Part shown: piece after piece, positions 8,441 to 22,300 of the stretch
How positions within the stretch are numbered: the first letter of the stretch is position 1
Layout: the number at the start of each line of letters is the position of its first letter
Assembly: GCF_017810075.1 (NCBI RefSeq)
Contig: NZ_JADNYK010000005.1
Location: forward strand, 389,862 to 453,861
Direction of reading: 5' to 3'
DNA from: Pseudozobellia sp. WGM2
Lineage (GTDB): Bacteria; Bacteroidota; Bacteroidia; Flavobacteriales; Flavobacteriaceae
Length of the DNA: 64,000 nt
The notes under the pieces: model-generated
The model's input: the letters and a program-made list of their open reading frames with translations, nothing else
What the model was told of the DNA's origin: nothing
Database searches by the model: none
Program-made: the position numbers and the translations under genes

Positions 8441-9274
8441 CTATAAATCTCGCTTTTTCAATATCGCATAGGAGAGATAAATAAATAGACCAATCCAAGT
8501 TAGAACCACTGCTATTTCGTACCAGTGCACCTGATAATCAAAATTAAACTTTTCTCCCATCTGGGCTGCTACTGATTGAACGGCATTTAGTCGTGAAAAA
8601 GGTTCTTCTATCAAATTGGACATTGATTGCAGAGGAAAAAGACTTTTAATCATCTTAGCGGTATCCCAAGAGACGAATTTCCAGCCTAAAAGCCCGAATA
8701 GCATTTGTTCTATAATCATCCAAAGAATTAAGAATCCGAGAGCAAAGGCGGACCGTTTTACTAGAATGCCCAAAAAAAGACAAAAAGAAAAGAAGCCAAC
8801 TAATTTTATAAAGAAGGCCAAAAGAAACTCTAAGTCTGAAAATATAATGGAAATTTCGTTGAAATCAGAATAGGCAAGACCTAGAACCAATGAAACTATG
8901 AAAACAAATAGTGTTGATATTAAGGAAAATGAAACTACCGTTAAAAATTTGCTCAGAATGAATTCTTTTTTTGATAGTCCGTCAATCAAATTCTGCTTGA
9001 TGGTCTTATTGCTATACTCGTTCGCCATCATCGAAACGATGACAATGGCCAAGAACAGTTTGAAAAGGGCAGTGACATAGGTGTTAAAATGCCAGATATA
9101 AGGAAAGTTGAAGATGCCTTGGTCGGCAAGATGAAAATTTATAGGGCCAATATCAAATTTAATCGCTGCTACCAAAGCAATCGAAGTAAGCAAAAGAAAA
9201 TAAGATACAATTAGAATTTTACTTATTCTATTGTTCCATAACTTGATGAACTCTATTTGTAAAAGTCTAGTCAT
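8441..9274 (-). CDS. ABC-2 type transporter permease
   Basis: 277 residues with about six hydrophobic segments: near residues 18-38, 60-82, 95-120, 140-165, 168-190 and 250-268. There is one large extracytoplasmic loop in the second half, the usual pattern of ABC-2 permeases in two-gene exporters. The loop around residues 36-60 (IKFDIGPINFHLADQGIFNF) and the EYSNKTIKQNLIDGLSK segment resemble the coupling-helix region of bacitracin/lantibiotic-type permeases. It lies 6 bases downstream of the ATPase gene and is co-transcribed with it. The substrate cannot be deduced. The conserved EYSNKTIKQN stretch is typical of flavobacterial ABC permeases of unknown substrate. Confidence 0.88.
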   Translation of the reverse strand: MTRLLQIEFIKLWNNRISKILIVSYFLLLTSIALVAAIKFDIGPINFHLADQGIFNFPYIWHFNTYVTALFKLFLAIVIVSMMANEYSNKTIKQNLIDGLSKKEFILSKFLTVVSFSLISTLFVFIVSLVLGLAYSDFNEISIIFSDLEFLLAFFIKLVGFFSFCLFLGILVKRSAFALGFLILWMIIEQMLFGLLGWKFVSWDTAKMIKSLFPLQSMSNLIEEPFSRLNAVQSVAAQMGEKFNFDYQVHWYEIAVVLTWIGLFIYLSYAILKKRDL

Positions 9275-9280
9275 AAGTTT

Positions 9281-10183
9281 CTAGTTCACTTGATTTTTGG
9301 TTAGTGTCAAGAATTGTTCTTCAAGACTTTCCTTTCTTTTTACCAGATGGGATAATATGATATCTTCAGCAATGAGTGCTTGATTTAGTTCAGAGGCATC
9401 CATATCTTCTTTCAATATGGCGGTTATCAAATCATTCTCCACTTTTATCGAACCAAAACTGGCGTGTTTCTCTAAATAGACTCTTAGACCGAGCGTATTT
9501 TCCGATTTCAATTCGAAAAAGCCATGGCTAGCCAACATGCCGTCTACACGGCCTGAATATAATTTCTCACCTTTTCTTAGAATCACTACATGGCTACAGA
9601 CTTTTTCCACCTCGTCAAGCAGGTGAGATGCCAACAAAATTGTAGTTCCGTCTGCAGCTATTTTCTTTATAATTTGTCGTATTTGATGAATACCCTGTGG
9701 GTCTAACCCGTTAGTGGGTTCGTCAAGAATCAATATTTCAGGGTCGTTGAGTAGGGCAGAGGCGATTGCTAGACGCTGTTTCATGCCCAAGGAATAGGTC
9801 TGAAATTTACTATTCTTACGGTCTAGTAAACCTACGAGCTCTAATTTTTCCTCAATCTTATCTTCTTCAACTTCTTTGATCTTACAAACCAGTTTAAGAT
9901 TTTGAACAGCGGTCATATAAGGGTAAAAGTTGGGTCTCTCAATGATAGCACCTACCTTTTTCAAGGCATTATGGGTAGATGTATGGCCATCGAACCAAAA
10001 AAAATCTCCCATTGTACGGTTGACCACATTGAGAACTATGCCTAAAGTCGTTGACTTTCCGCTTCCGTTAGGACCGAGAATTCCGTAAACATTTCCTTTT
10101 TCAATGGTAAACGATAAATTTTTTACCGCGGTCAAGTAACCGAATTTCTTGGTCAGGTTATTAACTGTAAGAATCGTACTCAA
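9281..10183 (-). CDS. ABC transporter ATP-binding protein
   Basis: 300 residues. Walker A GPNGSGKS is at 37-44, the ABC signature SLGMKQR at 131-137, Walker B LILDEP at 151-156 followed by the D-loop NGLDP, and an H-switch in LLASHLLDEVE. A C-terminal extension of about 80 residues after the nucleotide-binding domain is common in ATPases of ABC-2 exporters (CcmA/BcrA group). It pairs with the permease just downstream to power export across the inner membrane. The start codon is TTG: no in-frame ATG lies nearby, and MSTILTVNNLTKKFG is a normal family N-terminus. An inverted repeat sits about 27 bases upstream. Confidence 0.92.
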   Translation of the reverse strand: MSTILTVNNLTKKFGYLTAVKNLSFTIEKGNVYGILGPNGSGKSTTLGIVLNVVNRTMGDFFWFDGHTSTHNALKKVGAIIERPNFYPYMTAVQNLKLVCKIKEVEEDKIEEKLELVGLLDRKNSKFQTYSLGMKQRLAIASALLNDPEILILDEPTNGLDPQGIHQIRQIIKKIAADGTTILLASHLLDEVEKVCSHVVILRKGEKLYSGRVDGMLASHGFFELKSENTLGLRVYLEKHASFGSIKVENDLITAILKEDMDASELNQALIAEDIILSHLVKRKESLEEQFLTLTKNQVN

Positions 10184-10209
10184 GTCAATTGTTTTTGAAG
10201 GGTTACAGA

Positions 10210-10228
10210 CTACTTGACGAGCAAGTAG
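10210..10228. repeat. short inverted repeat in the leader of the ABC transporter operon
   Basis: CTACTTG, a 5-base loop, then CAAGTAG. It lies 27 bases upstream of the ATPase start codon on the minus strand, where an operator or mRNA hairpin would act. No regulator gene adjoins the operon, so function is open. Confidence 0.35.
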
Positions 10229-10241
10229 CTTATTTGTTACA

Positions 10242-10280
10242 GTTTTAAAAACTAAAAGGCAGCATTTACAAAATGCTGCC
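10242..10280 (-). terminator. intrinsic terminator of the SprB-like adhesin gene
   Basis: On the minus strand, a perfect GGCAGCATTT / AAATGCTGCC stem with a 3-base loop is followed by a T-rich tract. It begins about 28 bases after the adhesin stop codon and separates the 12.7-kb gene from the ABC transporter operon. Confidence 0.8.
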
Positions 10281-10307
10281 CTTATTAATATATAAACTTA
10301 ACTATGT

Positions 10308-13300
10308 TTATCTGTACAATGAAAAGTGACCTACGAATTCTCTCGTGTCAGATTCACCATTGAGTTTGATAATGTACCAGTAATCGCCTGATGGTAGATT
10401 GCTGTTTTGGTAAATTCCATCCCAACCATCTTCATTATCCTTGAAAGTATAAACAGTTCTTCCATATCTATCATAAATACTGATGTAGATGTCAGGGAAG
10501 ATTTCCATGTTTTTAGGTTGCCAAATATCGTTGGCACCATCGCCATTCGGTGTAAAGAAATTAGGGATTTCAATATCTATGAATTCCATAAAAATACTAG
10601 CAGAGGCCTCACAACCATTTTCGTCAATAACCGTTACCAAATAAGTGTCGGTTTCTTTGATGAAGTAGGTATTGTCAGCGCCATTGCTAACATCGCCAAA
10701 GTAAATTGTATACTCTTCTTTGCCTCCCGTGACCGTTGCGGTTATTTCATTGATATTGGTCTGGGTTACCGCAATTTGTAACGGTTCATAGTCATCTATA
10801 ATAAAGCTGTGTGTCGCAATACAGCCATTTTCATGGGAAATAGCAACATAATGGTTACCTGGGGGTAAATCTCTAAAGAATGGATTTAACTGCATCTCAG
10901 ACGGGTCCGTCGTGTCTATACCGAACAACACCTCGTCTTCGATACTCGTATCTTCAAGAATAATGTTGATGTAGTTATTTGGAGTATTACCATTACAGCC
11001 ATAAACCGGTTCGACCAAGGCATTCAAATTGACACCGCCAGCGACACTAATGAAAACATTATCTTCACAGCCGTTCGCATCTTGAACGTAAATAATGTAA
11101 TCACCACCGGCCAAATTTTCAAAAAAGGTTCGATTTTCGATATAAGTAGATTCCGTTGCCAAGCGTGTACTATATGGAGCTGTACCACCGGATATGGTCA
11201 GGTCTATGGTGCCATTTTCTTCACCCACACAAATTTCAGGTGTTGAAGTGGCATTTACTTCAAGTACTTCCGGCTCAGCAATAGATGCTTCTATGACTTC
11301 GAAACAACCATTGGCATCCTGTACAATAATGGTATAATCTCCCGGAGCAAGTTCATCAAACAAGTTCTCGTCGAAGAACTGATTCAAGTTTGGTGAAATG
11401 GCGTATTGATAGGTGCCGGCACCACCTGTAACATCAATATCGATACTACCGTCTTCGGCACCATTACAACTAACGTTGTTTATATCTGCAGATACTACCA
11501 ATGGTGTGGGTTCTGCAATCTGAATTCTAGTGGAAACAAATTGGCAATCGCCACTCTCTACCCTTAGATAATAGTCTCCAATAATCAAATCTGTGAATAG
11601 TCCGTTTGCTTGATTTGGTCTTACTTCGTTGATGAGGCCTGAATCGCTAAACAGGGCGTATTGGTAATTTCCTAGGCCTCCAGCCGCTTGGGCATGAATA
11701 ACCGCTGTATTGTCACCATGACAAGCCACTCTGGCTGCAGATAAGTCGATTGTAGCGGTTAAATCTTCTACCTCATTTACGTTGACGGAATTGGTTAGTA
11801 TAGATACACAGTTGAAACTGTCGCGCACAAAGTATTGATACTCACCCTGTGTTACATTGGTGAATAGATGTGTATTGGCACCACCAGAACCGTTCATGAT
11901 ATTAAAGTTAATACCGTCAACACTCCACATATAAGGTGCTGTACCACCTGATGCTGTTAATAACAATTCTGCATTGTTCTGACATGTCATCATTTGAGAG
12001 GTCGTTAATTGACCTTTGACGTCTGTAGGCTCTACAATTTCAATAATGGTAGTTTCAAACTCACAGTCCATATCATCGAAAATGGAAACGCTATAGAAAC
12101 CACTGACTAGATTATTGAACGTGTTGTTTGTCTGAGATGCCGATGCCACTAACAAATTGCTTCCTGCCATATCATCGTAACTGTTCAAGATGTATCTATA
12201 ATTAGCAGTTACATTTCTTGGATTGACCGAAGCTGTTACCGATGCGTCATAATCGCCCTCGCAAACCAAATCCGTATTTGATATGGAAGCGGTTATCGGG
12301 TCTGGTACCACCAAATCAAAGGCATTATTGAAGTTGGCAACACAACCCAAGGCATCCGTAATTTGAATGCTGTACTGACCGGCACCTAGACCTTGAAACA
12401 AGAAGGAATGTACATCATTGGCCGTGTAATTGGTTCCGGAAGTATTATGGGTCATAACAATGTCGTAAGGTGCCTCGCCACCAGTAGGTACTATTTGGGC
12501 ACTTCCGCGATTGTTGTTACATCCAACTTCTTCTGTAATAATTGGGTCTAGAGCTAGTGGAGCTTCCGGGGTCGAAATACTAAAACTTCTTGTTTGTGTA
12601 CACTCTGGGAAGGCATCTTGTGTAACCTCTACTGTATAATTTCCTGCGGGTACCAAAATGGCCGGGGTAGGACCTACGTTAACAGAACTTCCCGATTGAA
12701 CAGGTGTACCTGAGCCATTGAAGATAGTATAACTAAATCCACCTGTATAAACGGCATCTACTACTGTTAAACGAATACTTCCATCACCTCCGTGGCAAAT
12801 TACATCCGATAATTTTTCTACCGTAATATCAAAAGTATTGGGCTCTTCCACCGTATGGCTTCTAATGATCTCGCAACCAGTGGTTACATTTCTGATTCCA
12901 AAGGTGTATGTTCCGGCAGAAAGGTTCAAGAATTGATTCGATACCTGATACGTAACCGAAGGCAACTGTCTAAACTCGTAATTGGCCGGATTGCCACTGT
13001 AGTTAGTAAATGTGCTGGTCACATCAATACTGATATCTTCTCCACTATTGACACAATCAATGTTTCTGTCCACCGAAATAGTGGCATCGACCAAGGCATC
13101 GTAAGCATTCACTGTTACAACGTGTTCCGCAGGGCAACCTTGGTTATCATACACACGAACGATGACGTCGCCACCATTTACATCGGTATAGAAATAACTG
13201 GTGCTGTTGCTATCTTGAAGTATGTTGTTGGTGGCATCGTCGATAAATACGAATCTATTATAGGTGCCTGTGCCGCCTGAAATACTTGCTGTGTTAATGG

Positions 13301-16300
13301 AAATAGTCGCATTATCCACTTCATTGTCACTAGAACAGCCGAATTGAACCACATTGGGAACATCGAATGCAAGTACAGCATTTTCATCTACCGTTGAATT
13401 TATAACTGTTTCACACCCATTTGGACCTGAGCCGGTAATGGTGTAATTGTCACCCGGTAGGTTGATGAATGACTGTGTTGTCGAATCCCAATTAGCACCT
13501 GCAGGCATAGGGTTTAAAGTGTAAGTCAATGGGTTGTTGCCATTATTCACCTGAGCTAATTCTATGCGACCATCATTGGCACCTGGGCAAGATACGGCGG
13601 TCGGGTTGGCGGTAAAATCTGGTTGAATGGCCAAAGGAACTTCTATAATATAACTTCTGCTACATTGTGGTGATGCAGTGCCCATATCATAGACATTTAC
13701 AGTATAGGTATCTGCGATGTCAATGGTTACATTAGAGGGATTAGGAACTAAAGATTGTCGAGCAACTTTGATACCTGCCGAACTATCTAAAATCTCGAAT
13801 TCATAAATTCCTGAACCAGCAATTGCTTCAATGGCTATTTCGGCTTCATTACCGGCACCACAGCCTAGTTGCTTGTCTAAACCTACAGTAGCCTGTAGAG
13901 TAGGGTGAACGTCAATATTTTGAGTAGCTGTACAGCCGGAAGCATCTTTAATAAATACATCGTAATTTCCGGCGGGTATGGTACTATAAGTTCCGCCATT
14001 GCTTTGATAGGTGCTCCCTCCATCTAAAGAATAAAGAATTGTACCGGTTCCACTTGCGCTGATAGTTATTGTGGCATTGGTATCGCAATTATCGATATTG
14101 ATATCATCGATAGTCGGTGCTGCCATGAAATTCATGCTAACCGAACCCAATGAATAACTACAACCATATTGGTCTTCAACGCTTACATTGTAATTTCCGG
14201 CAGGTGAGTTGGCAGGTATTTCTATTGGATTATCTCCTGAAGCGGTGATAGTAGTAAAAGTGCCGGGTCCTGTAACGGTATAGAAATAGTTTCCGCCACC
14301 GCCTTGAACATTATCTATTTCGATAAGTCCCGGATTTTCACAACTGATATCCTGAATGGATTGTGGCACTCCTGTAATGACTTCTAGCTCATCTAAAATT
14401 TCATTCTCACTTGCGCTGATACATTGTGGAGTACCGCCTGCATCAACTTGCTGTACCTCTATATAATATTCATTGGCAGGTAGATTCAGTATTTCAATAG
14501 TATTAGCGTAAGATATAACACCTGGGCTGTTGCGAATTACGTTTCCGTCCACATCATAAAGTGTCCACTGCATATCAGTTTCCGTACTACCATCGGTATC
14601 TACAATGGTGTATCTAATGATTCCTGTACTAGAACTATCACAAGTAGGCGTAATGGACGCAGAAATATCCATAGGATTGGTTATAATATCATTAACGTTG
14701 ACACTACTTTGTCTTACACAACCTACGGCATCTCGTACGTAGAAAGCATATGTTCTACCGGGAATCAAATTGGTGAAAGTATGTGTAGAACCCGCAGGGT
14801 ATGTAGTTGTCCATCCGTGAGCAGGACTCACAATATCAAAATTAGCGGGATCTTCCGAATAGGTATATTCATAAGGGGCGGTCCCGTTTTGGCCTCGTAC
14901 ACTTACCTGCAACTCGGTACAGTTAACGATTATGGGTAGAAGGGTAATGTCTAAATCATCTAAAGGAAAGGGAACGATAAATCTAGGTAGGTCTGTTTGA
15001 CACACCGTATTGCCACTACCATCGATAGTTCTTAATGAAGGGTCTACTTCATCACCTGATAAGTACCCTCTAAATTGGTCAGAAGTCTGCCAAGTCGCAC
15101 CACCATCATCACTAAATTCAACAGTGCCTATGGAGGTAGGGTAATTTAAAAAGTCAAATCCGAAGTCGTTGGGGTCGCCCGTACACGCGGTAGGGGTTCT
15201 ACCTTCTACATCAGCAGTCAATTCAATTGGTTCATCTACAACAATACCCGATACGGTTTCAGAACATCCCGATTCATCGGTAATAACAATATCGTAGGTG
15301 CTAGGAGCTAGGTTGAAGTATGTTCTCGAATTGTTAACAACATCATTTTGTATTTGGTCAGGAGTACCATTGGTAACATCGACCAATCGGTAGTCGAATG
15401 GTGCTAGCCCGCCCGTAATACTAACTGCGATACTTCCCGTACCACCGAAACACTCTGCATCTGTTGGTGTGGCAGTAAATGCTAGTGTCGGGTTGGCTTG
15501 AACCGTTTCGGTTTCCATTCGCTCACAGTAGTTGGTGCCGTTGGCTTTATCTCTTACATAGATGTCATAATCTCCAACATCGGACAATGGAATAGAAGCA
15601 GAATTTGAAGGTGAAAAATCGGTATCTGTGACTGTATTTCCGGAAGGAATAAAAGCGTATTCAAAATTTCCATCTCCACCAGAAGCATTTGCGGTCAATG
15701 AACCATCGGCACAAACACTCGCATTCGTAGCCGTCACACTTAGGGCAATAGTAGGGGCGATGGTTATCACTTGAATGCCAGAAGTACAACCGTATTGATC
15801 CGTTACTTCAATATCGTAAGTTCCTTCAGATAGATTGTTGAAGGTATAGGCCAAATTATTAATTGGAGTAGGGGTTTGCCATGCTCCGGCATTTATTCTA
15901 AATGTATAATTACCGTTGCCATCGGTCACTGTTGCAGTTACGGAACCATTGCTTAGTCCATCATAACATTGGGTTGCCGTTAAGTCAAAAGCTACCGGGG
16001 TCGGCGCCGTTACCGTTACTGGTGAAGAAGATAAAACTTCACAATTATTCTGGTCACTTACTCGCACTAAATAATCACCGGCAGGAACATTTAGAAATTG
16101 AGGTGAATTACTAAAAGCTCTTACCATAGTACCATCGGTCAACTCTAGCTGATATTCATAACTAGGAGTACCTTCGGAAGCGGAGGCCTCTAAAGTGGCT
16201 CCGGTATTGAAACAAGTGAATTCTGCCGTTTGTATTAAACCTGCTGTTAACGCATTTGGTGATGTCAATGTAACGGTTGAGGCTGAGATTGCGGTGCATG

Positions 16301-19300
16301 AGTTATCGTCCACTTTTCGTACCATAATACCATAATTTCCGTCTCCTAAAGTGGAGGGAGTTGTAAACGGTGTAGTGGCTTCAGCTATCCAACTTGTACC
16401 TCCATCCAAAGAATACTCATATCCAAAGGCAGGATCAAAATTGTTCACTTCGAAACGGATATTTCCATTATTCGCACCGTTACAAGTAGGTGAGGTGCTA
16501 CCCAAAATACTTACTTCAAACTCTTTCCCTGATTCTACTACAACGGTCAAATCTTGCGTTTTTTCACAAACTTCAGGTACTTGCGTCGCGTGTATGTCAT
16601 CTAAAATAAGGTCGTTGCCATCGGCGCTGTTCAAATTGGTTTTAAAAATGACGCTAACATCGGTATTTGTACCCGGATCAAAAGTAAAACTGTAGTCGTA
16701 CCAGCTATCGGCATCCGTGTTTTTAGGAATATCCCCCGTGGTACCAGAACCTAGTACAGTTCCTGAGCTATTAACTAACTCTACTAATACATCTGGGTTG
16801 TTTCCGTAAGCAGTTACCCTTCTTAAGTTATAGGCGGAGAAAGCTACCGTTATTGGTCTATTTGGAAGCACTTCTAGATTTTCCCTTTTCCATAAGATAG
16901 AGTCGTCTTCATTATCATGCACACGAACGTCTACGGCCAAGAACCTGCCATTGGTCAACCCGGTATGATCGTTCGGACTTCTCCATGCCGAGATGGGGTT
17001 GGTTACAAAATTGGTAACGGTGTATTCACCACTCACCAAAATGCCTGCTGGACCTAAGTTACAGGCCGTTTCAGAACCATTTTGTGGTTCATAGCAGTAT
17101 CCGGTACCTATTTCACCAATTTGAGTAGTGGCTCCTGTACCAAAATTCTCAAAGAACAACATACTTTGTTCCGCGCCCAAGGCACTGGAATATCCGACGG
17201 TAATGGTATGGGTGCCAGCCGCTACATTGCTGAAAACATTAGAATCTTCAGGAGTGTTAGCAACGGTATTAAGTTCATATGTATAGTTGAAGTCGGTTGC
17301 ATTGTCGGTATTAACGGTCACTTCTCCCGTACCATCACAATTATAGGTAATTGTGGTATTTAAATTTGGGTCCGGGGTTTCACTAGGTACGGTCAATTCC
17401 ATATCAAAAGTACAGCCAAGAGCATCTCTAAGTACCAATTGATAGGTGCCTGCGGTTAGCCTGCTATTATCCGTTGCAATAAAGTTGGAACCTCCGTCAA
17501 AACTATATGTATACGGAGCTTGACCTCCGTTAGGGTTCAATATTTTCACTAGTGCACCGCTTGGGTCACAAGAGGCATCCTCCACAATGGTGGCCGAGCC
17601 CGTTAACCTGAAAGGTTGGGTGATTTCATACTCGATGCTTTCGGTACATCTATTATCTACAGTGCCGCTAGAATCACTTACTGTCACCGTATAAATTCCG
17701 GCAGTCAAGTTATTGAAAAAGTTTTCATTCTGATAGGTAACACCTCCATCCAAACTATATTGGTAAGGTGCAGTTCCACCAGTGGTATTAATGGTCAATG
17801 TTGAGGTGGCGGAATCGGCGCAAAGGATATCGGTATGTGAGGCGGAAACAGTGACCGCTCCTAAGTCGTCAACTTGAACGCTGTTTGAAAGGGCGAAACA
17901 TCCATTATCATCCTTCACTACAAAAACATATTCACCATCTTCATTAGGGAAGTAGGTCGCAGGATTTCCTCTATATCCGAAATAGAAATTGGTACTTCCT
18001 ACGAAGTCGGTATCCGGAATACTGGCCGTATCGGCATAATTTAAAACTCCATTTTTACTCCAAATAGCGTATTGGTGTCCGGTAGTTCCTCCAGTAACGG
18101 CAAGATTAACCACGCCGGCACTACAGGTGATATGGTTTTCAGTATTGGCAGTTAATCGTAATTCAGGAATTTCATTTACGGTTATGGTCTGGGTGTCGGT
18201 ACAACCATCAGTGGTGGAGGTAACAACAATATAATCGCCAGGTACTACACCGGTAAACGTATGGGTGTTATCGGCTTTTACAAGCTCCGATGTCACAAAA
18301 CTGCCTGCTCCTCCATTGCTTCCATCATCAATGTATAACTCATAACTATAGTCTGGAAGTACATTAAGCGCTTGAACACTAATGGTACCTTGCTCATCAC
18401 AGTCGGCAGTTGTACTACTGAGGTTCACCTCATAATCCCTTCTTTGGATACCAATATCTTCCGTTTCAAAAACACAACTATTGGCAATTGGTGCTCCTGT
18501 TGAAGGATTCAGTTGTGTAGCCTGAACTTTATAAGTACCGTTGTTGGCAATATCGAAATTTGGACCCTGCCCCGCGCTAAAAGGAGTTTCAATTGCATCA
18601 TTGGTCACATTGAATAATTGATAACCATAACCGCTGGTGGGGTTGGTTATGCGAATACTACCATTGGTGTTACAAACGATGTCGGTAGGGATGTAGGCAA
18701 TATCCAATGTGTTTTGGAAAACATTGAAGTAGAACCTACTAAAACATCCGTTTTCATAAGCAATTACCACGCGGTAGCTTCCGCTTTCGGTAACCGTATA
18801 GTTGTTCTGCTGCACCAAGTTGTTCCAAGTACAGGTACCATTTTTGTTGGCACAGTCATCACCAGCGTCAGAACAGCTGGTTTCGTCTAGTTTTTGCCAT
18901 GTAATGCTTTGGGCATCGGTAATTCCCAATTGTAAAAGGGCGCTATCATTAGACCCGCAAAGGAAAATTTTTGGTAACTCGTCCCCATCAATCGAACACG
19001 TGACTATTTCCCCCTGTAAATCATTATCGGGATTGGAATCACTATTTACCTGATTGAAGTAATCTACAATGGGGTTGGTCTGAACATCTCCAAAGCGGTT
19101 GACCCTAATTCTTTCAATATGGTCATCACAGCCTGAAGCTGCTGTTTTTTCTACGATATAATTACCAATGCTGGTTACCACCATTGTTCTTGGTTCAGAA
19201 TCAGGATCGCCATCGTTCAATAAGGTATCGGAGCCGTCTATTTGACCATTATTGTTGTTGTCAATGGCCCAAGTGTAAGATGTGAATCCGTCACCGGCCG

Positions 19301-22300
19301 TTAATGTGACAAAATCACCACATAAGAGTACCGACCTAGCTACATCGCAATCTTGCAATGCATTGGCCAAACTGTTAGAGGCTACTTCTTGATCGGTAAT
19401 ACATGCCCCTGCAGGATTACTGCCATCTTCATCGGAGAAGGTACTGGAATTAACGATTCCTTGATAGGTAGCATAGGCATGGTTCTCCAATTGCGAGGCA
19501 CAAGCAGCTACAAATTCTGAACAGTCACCGGAAACAGCGACTTCAATGGCAATTTTATATTCTGGGTCGCCTATCTCCACTAAGTTATCGGGAATGGTAA
19601 AAGTGACCGTATGGCTTACCGGGTCGTAATTTTCAGTAACTCCGGGAGCGTTGGAGTAGTCAAAACTTTCAACGGTGACTCCCGTAGGCAGTACATCTCT
19701 AATAGTGAAATTCGTCGCATCATCGTCTCCTGTGTTTTGAAACCTGATGGCGTAGTTGAACGTTTGACCTAGACTAAGTTCTTGACCGTTAATATCGGCT
19801 CCTCCTAAATCTTCAGAAGTATTGCCAAGAATAATAATTGGGGCAAACACTTGAACGTAAGAGGCATCGATTACGGTTCCATCATTAGGGTCGACCACAG
19901 GCACTCCCGTGCCATATTCTCCACCATCACCACCATCGGCATTGTTATCTTTATAATATTCATTAGCGTCACTACATCCGTCTCCATCGCTATCCAAATC
20001 TAAATGATCAGGAAAGCCATCCATATCGGTATCTAAATTGGCACAAAATCCTGAAAAGGAAGCTGTATTATAGGATAAAAAGGCGACGTCGGCATTGGAG
20101 CCAAGTTGCAATCGCAGGTAAGCTACGTCACTCAGACTAGCGGCCGGAATATTGAATTCTGATAACTCAACGGTTGCCAAGCGATAATCTCTGGTCGTAT
20201 TATTGAAAAAGACACTTCCGTTGGCATGGTAAACATCTAATCTATATGAACCCACAATGCTATTAAGCGCGCCACCACTTGAGGCTTGCACGCGTACGGC
20301 ATTACCTAGTGGAGCTCCGGTAGCGTCATAAAGACTTACCGTATGGCCTACGCCACTGGGGTCTGCGACTTGCGTCAATAGAATATCGGGAATTCCATCA
20401 CCTACATTGGTTACAACGATGGGGTCGATTTCGTACACCCAGGTATCACCAACGTTGGCAATACCGGTTCCAAGGTCCAACCCGTTTTGTCCGTGGGTCA
20501 ATAATGGATTTAAGGGATCTGTTGCGGGGTCGTTTACAACGGTCAAACCTTGTGCATTGTTCGGGTCGCCATCATTAAAACTAGCTTCTAGGGTAGCTTC
20601 GCTATAAATATTCTTTGAAGGGGATAGGGCCATCCAATTAGATTCTGTGGCCGAAATATCCGCAGTACCATCATTATTGGTGTCTATGCCGTCTAATAAC
20701 CCATTTCCGTTAGAGTCATAAATGTCATCGTCTAAAACGCCTGTGGTAAAAGTGGTTCCTCCAGAGGTAAATGCCAATAATTCATGTGACAAGTTGGGCA
20801 ATAAAGGGTTTCTGGAAGAAGTGGAACTTCTCCACAAATCATTGAAATTGGTGAAAATCTCGGTAACTGCATTTCCACCTTGCACGGTAGTTGATGGTGA
20901 GGTAAAGACAACATCATTGGAAATGATACACATTTGCTCGACCGTATCTAAAATTCCATCGTTATCATCATCTAAGTCGACACTATCTACTACACCGTCG
21001 TTGTCAAAGTCATTATGTACTATCAATCGGGCGGAAGGGTTGTCTTTGGTGATATTGGTATCGGTTTGGTCTTGTGAATTAATAGCTGTGTTGATGAGGT
21101 TGAGTAAAGGCAGTATAGCTATTTCATCTGCTTGCACCTCCAAATTTAAAAAGGCTGTTTCCCCACCGTTAAGGGTACCGATATTCCATGTGTTGCCACT
21201 CCAACTTCCTGAAATGGTCTGGGCACTTATTAAAGTAAGTCCAGAAGGAATATTATCTGTAATGCGAAGATTAGTCAAAGGACCTACACCTAAATTCCTT
21301 ACTTTAATTGTAAAGGTCGCTCTTTCCCCTTCTTTAATTTCCGGTTTGTCCACGGTTTTGTTCAAAACCACATCGGGGTCACAATAGTAGGCAGAAATTG
21401 GCTGGGAGTCGTAGGTACAGGGCCCTTTGGTACCGCGAACAAAATAATCGCCGGCGACGGTAGGGGCAAAGCTCTCACCGTTGGCACCGGGAATCATTTC
21501 TCCATCACCGTACCACTGGTAAGCATCAAAGTTACCCGTTGCTTCAAAAATCTCAGACCCAACAAAACATCCACTACCACCGCGTATTCCAAGATCTACA
21601 ACAGGTACGGTATCAAAACCGGAAAAATAACCTGCAACACCCTGAGCTCCGTTAAAACCAAAAAAACCGATAGCCATAGGCCCGGTCGATGTTACACTTA
21701 TGTCTCCATCTAGATTGGGAATGTAAAATGTTTTCCAATCTGCTGATCCGGCTACAGGGCTAGAGGGTGGTTTACTGATTTCGGTTCCATCTTCATATAT
21801 TTTTATATTGGCATCTGTGGTATTTACAGATGCTATAATTGTTAGACCGCCGGTTACCGTCGAACCTGCAATATTTCGAATATCCGGAATATTATCCAGA
21901 TAATCGGGTAACAAACAATTAACGGGAGCCACAAAATTCAACCCTTGTGTGTATAAATTGCTCGAACCTGCCATAGATTGGTAGGCATATACATCTTTTG
22001 AGGTTTGTACGAACATGTTTGCCCCTACAGTGTTCGAAGAGTAGTAAGAACTAGGTATTTTATAATATTCACCGTTATTTATGGTTGCTACTGGTGTTGA
22101 GCTGCCGTTTACGAAAACCTGAGTGTTATCTGCCGTTGCAATAACCAGTGGAAATTCGGTAAGTCCGTTGGTGTTGCCATTACCTCTGATAAACACGTAT
22201 TCTTTACCTAATTTATTAATCGGTACCGGTTGGTCGATACCGGCATCTCTATGGCTTTGCCCATCTTCACTGCCAAAGTTTATAGAACCGTTACTGATCA

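Noticed and set aside
8441..10183. ABC transporter as a dedicated exporter for the giant adhesin next to it
   Set aside because: The adhesin has a Sec signal and a T9SS sorting domain and ends at its own terminator; the ABC pair is of the ABC-2 type, not a type I secretion system, and lacks membrane-fusion and TolC partners.
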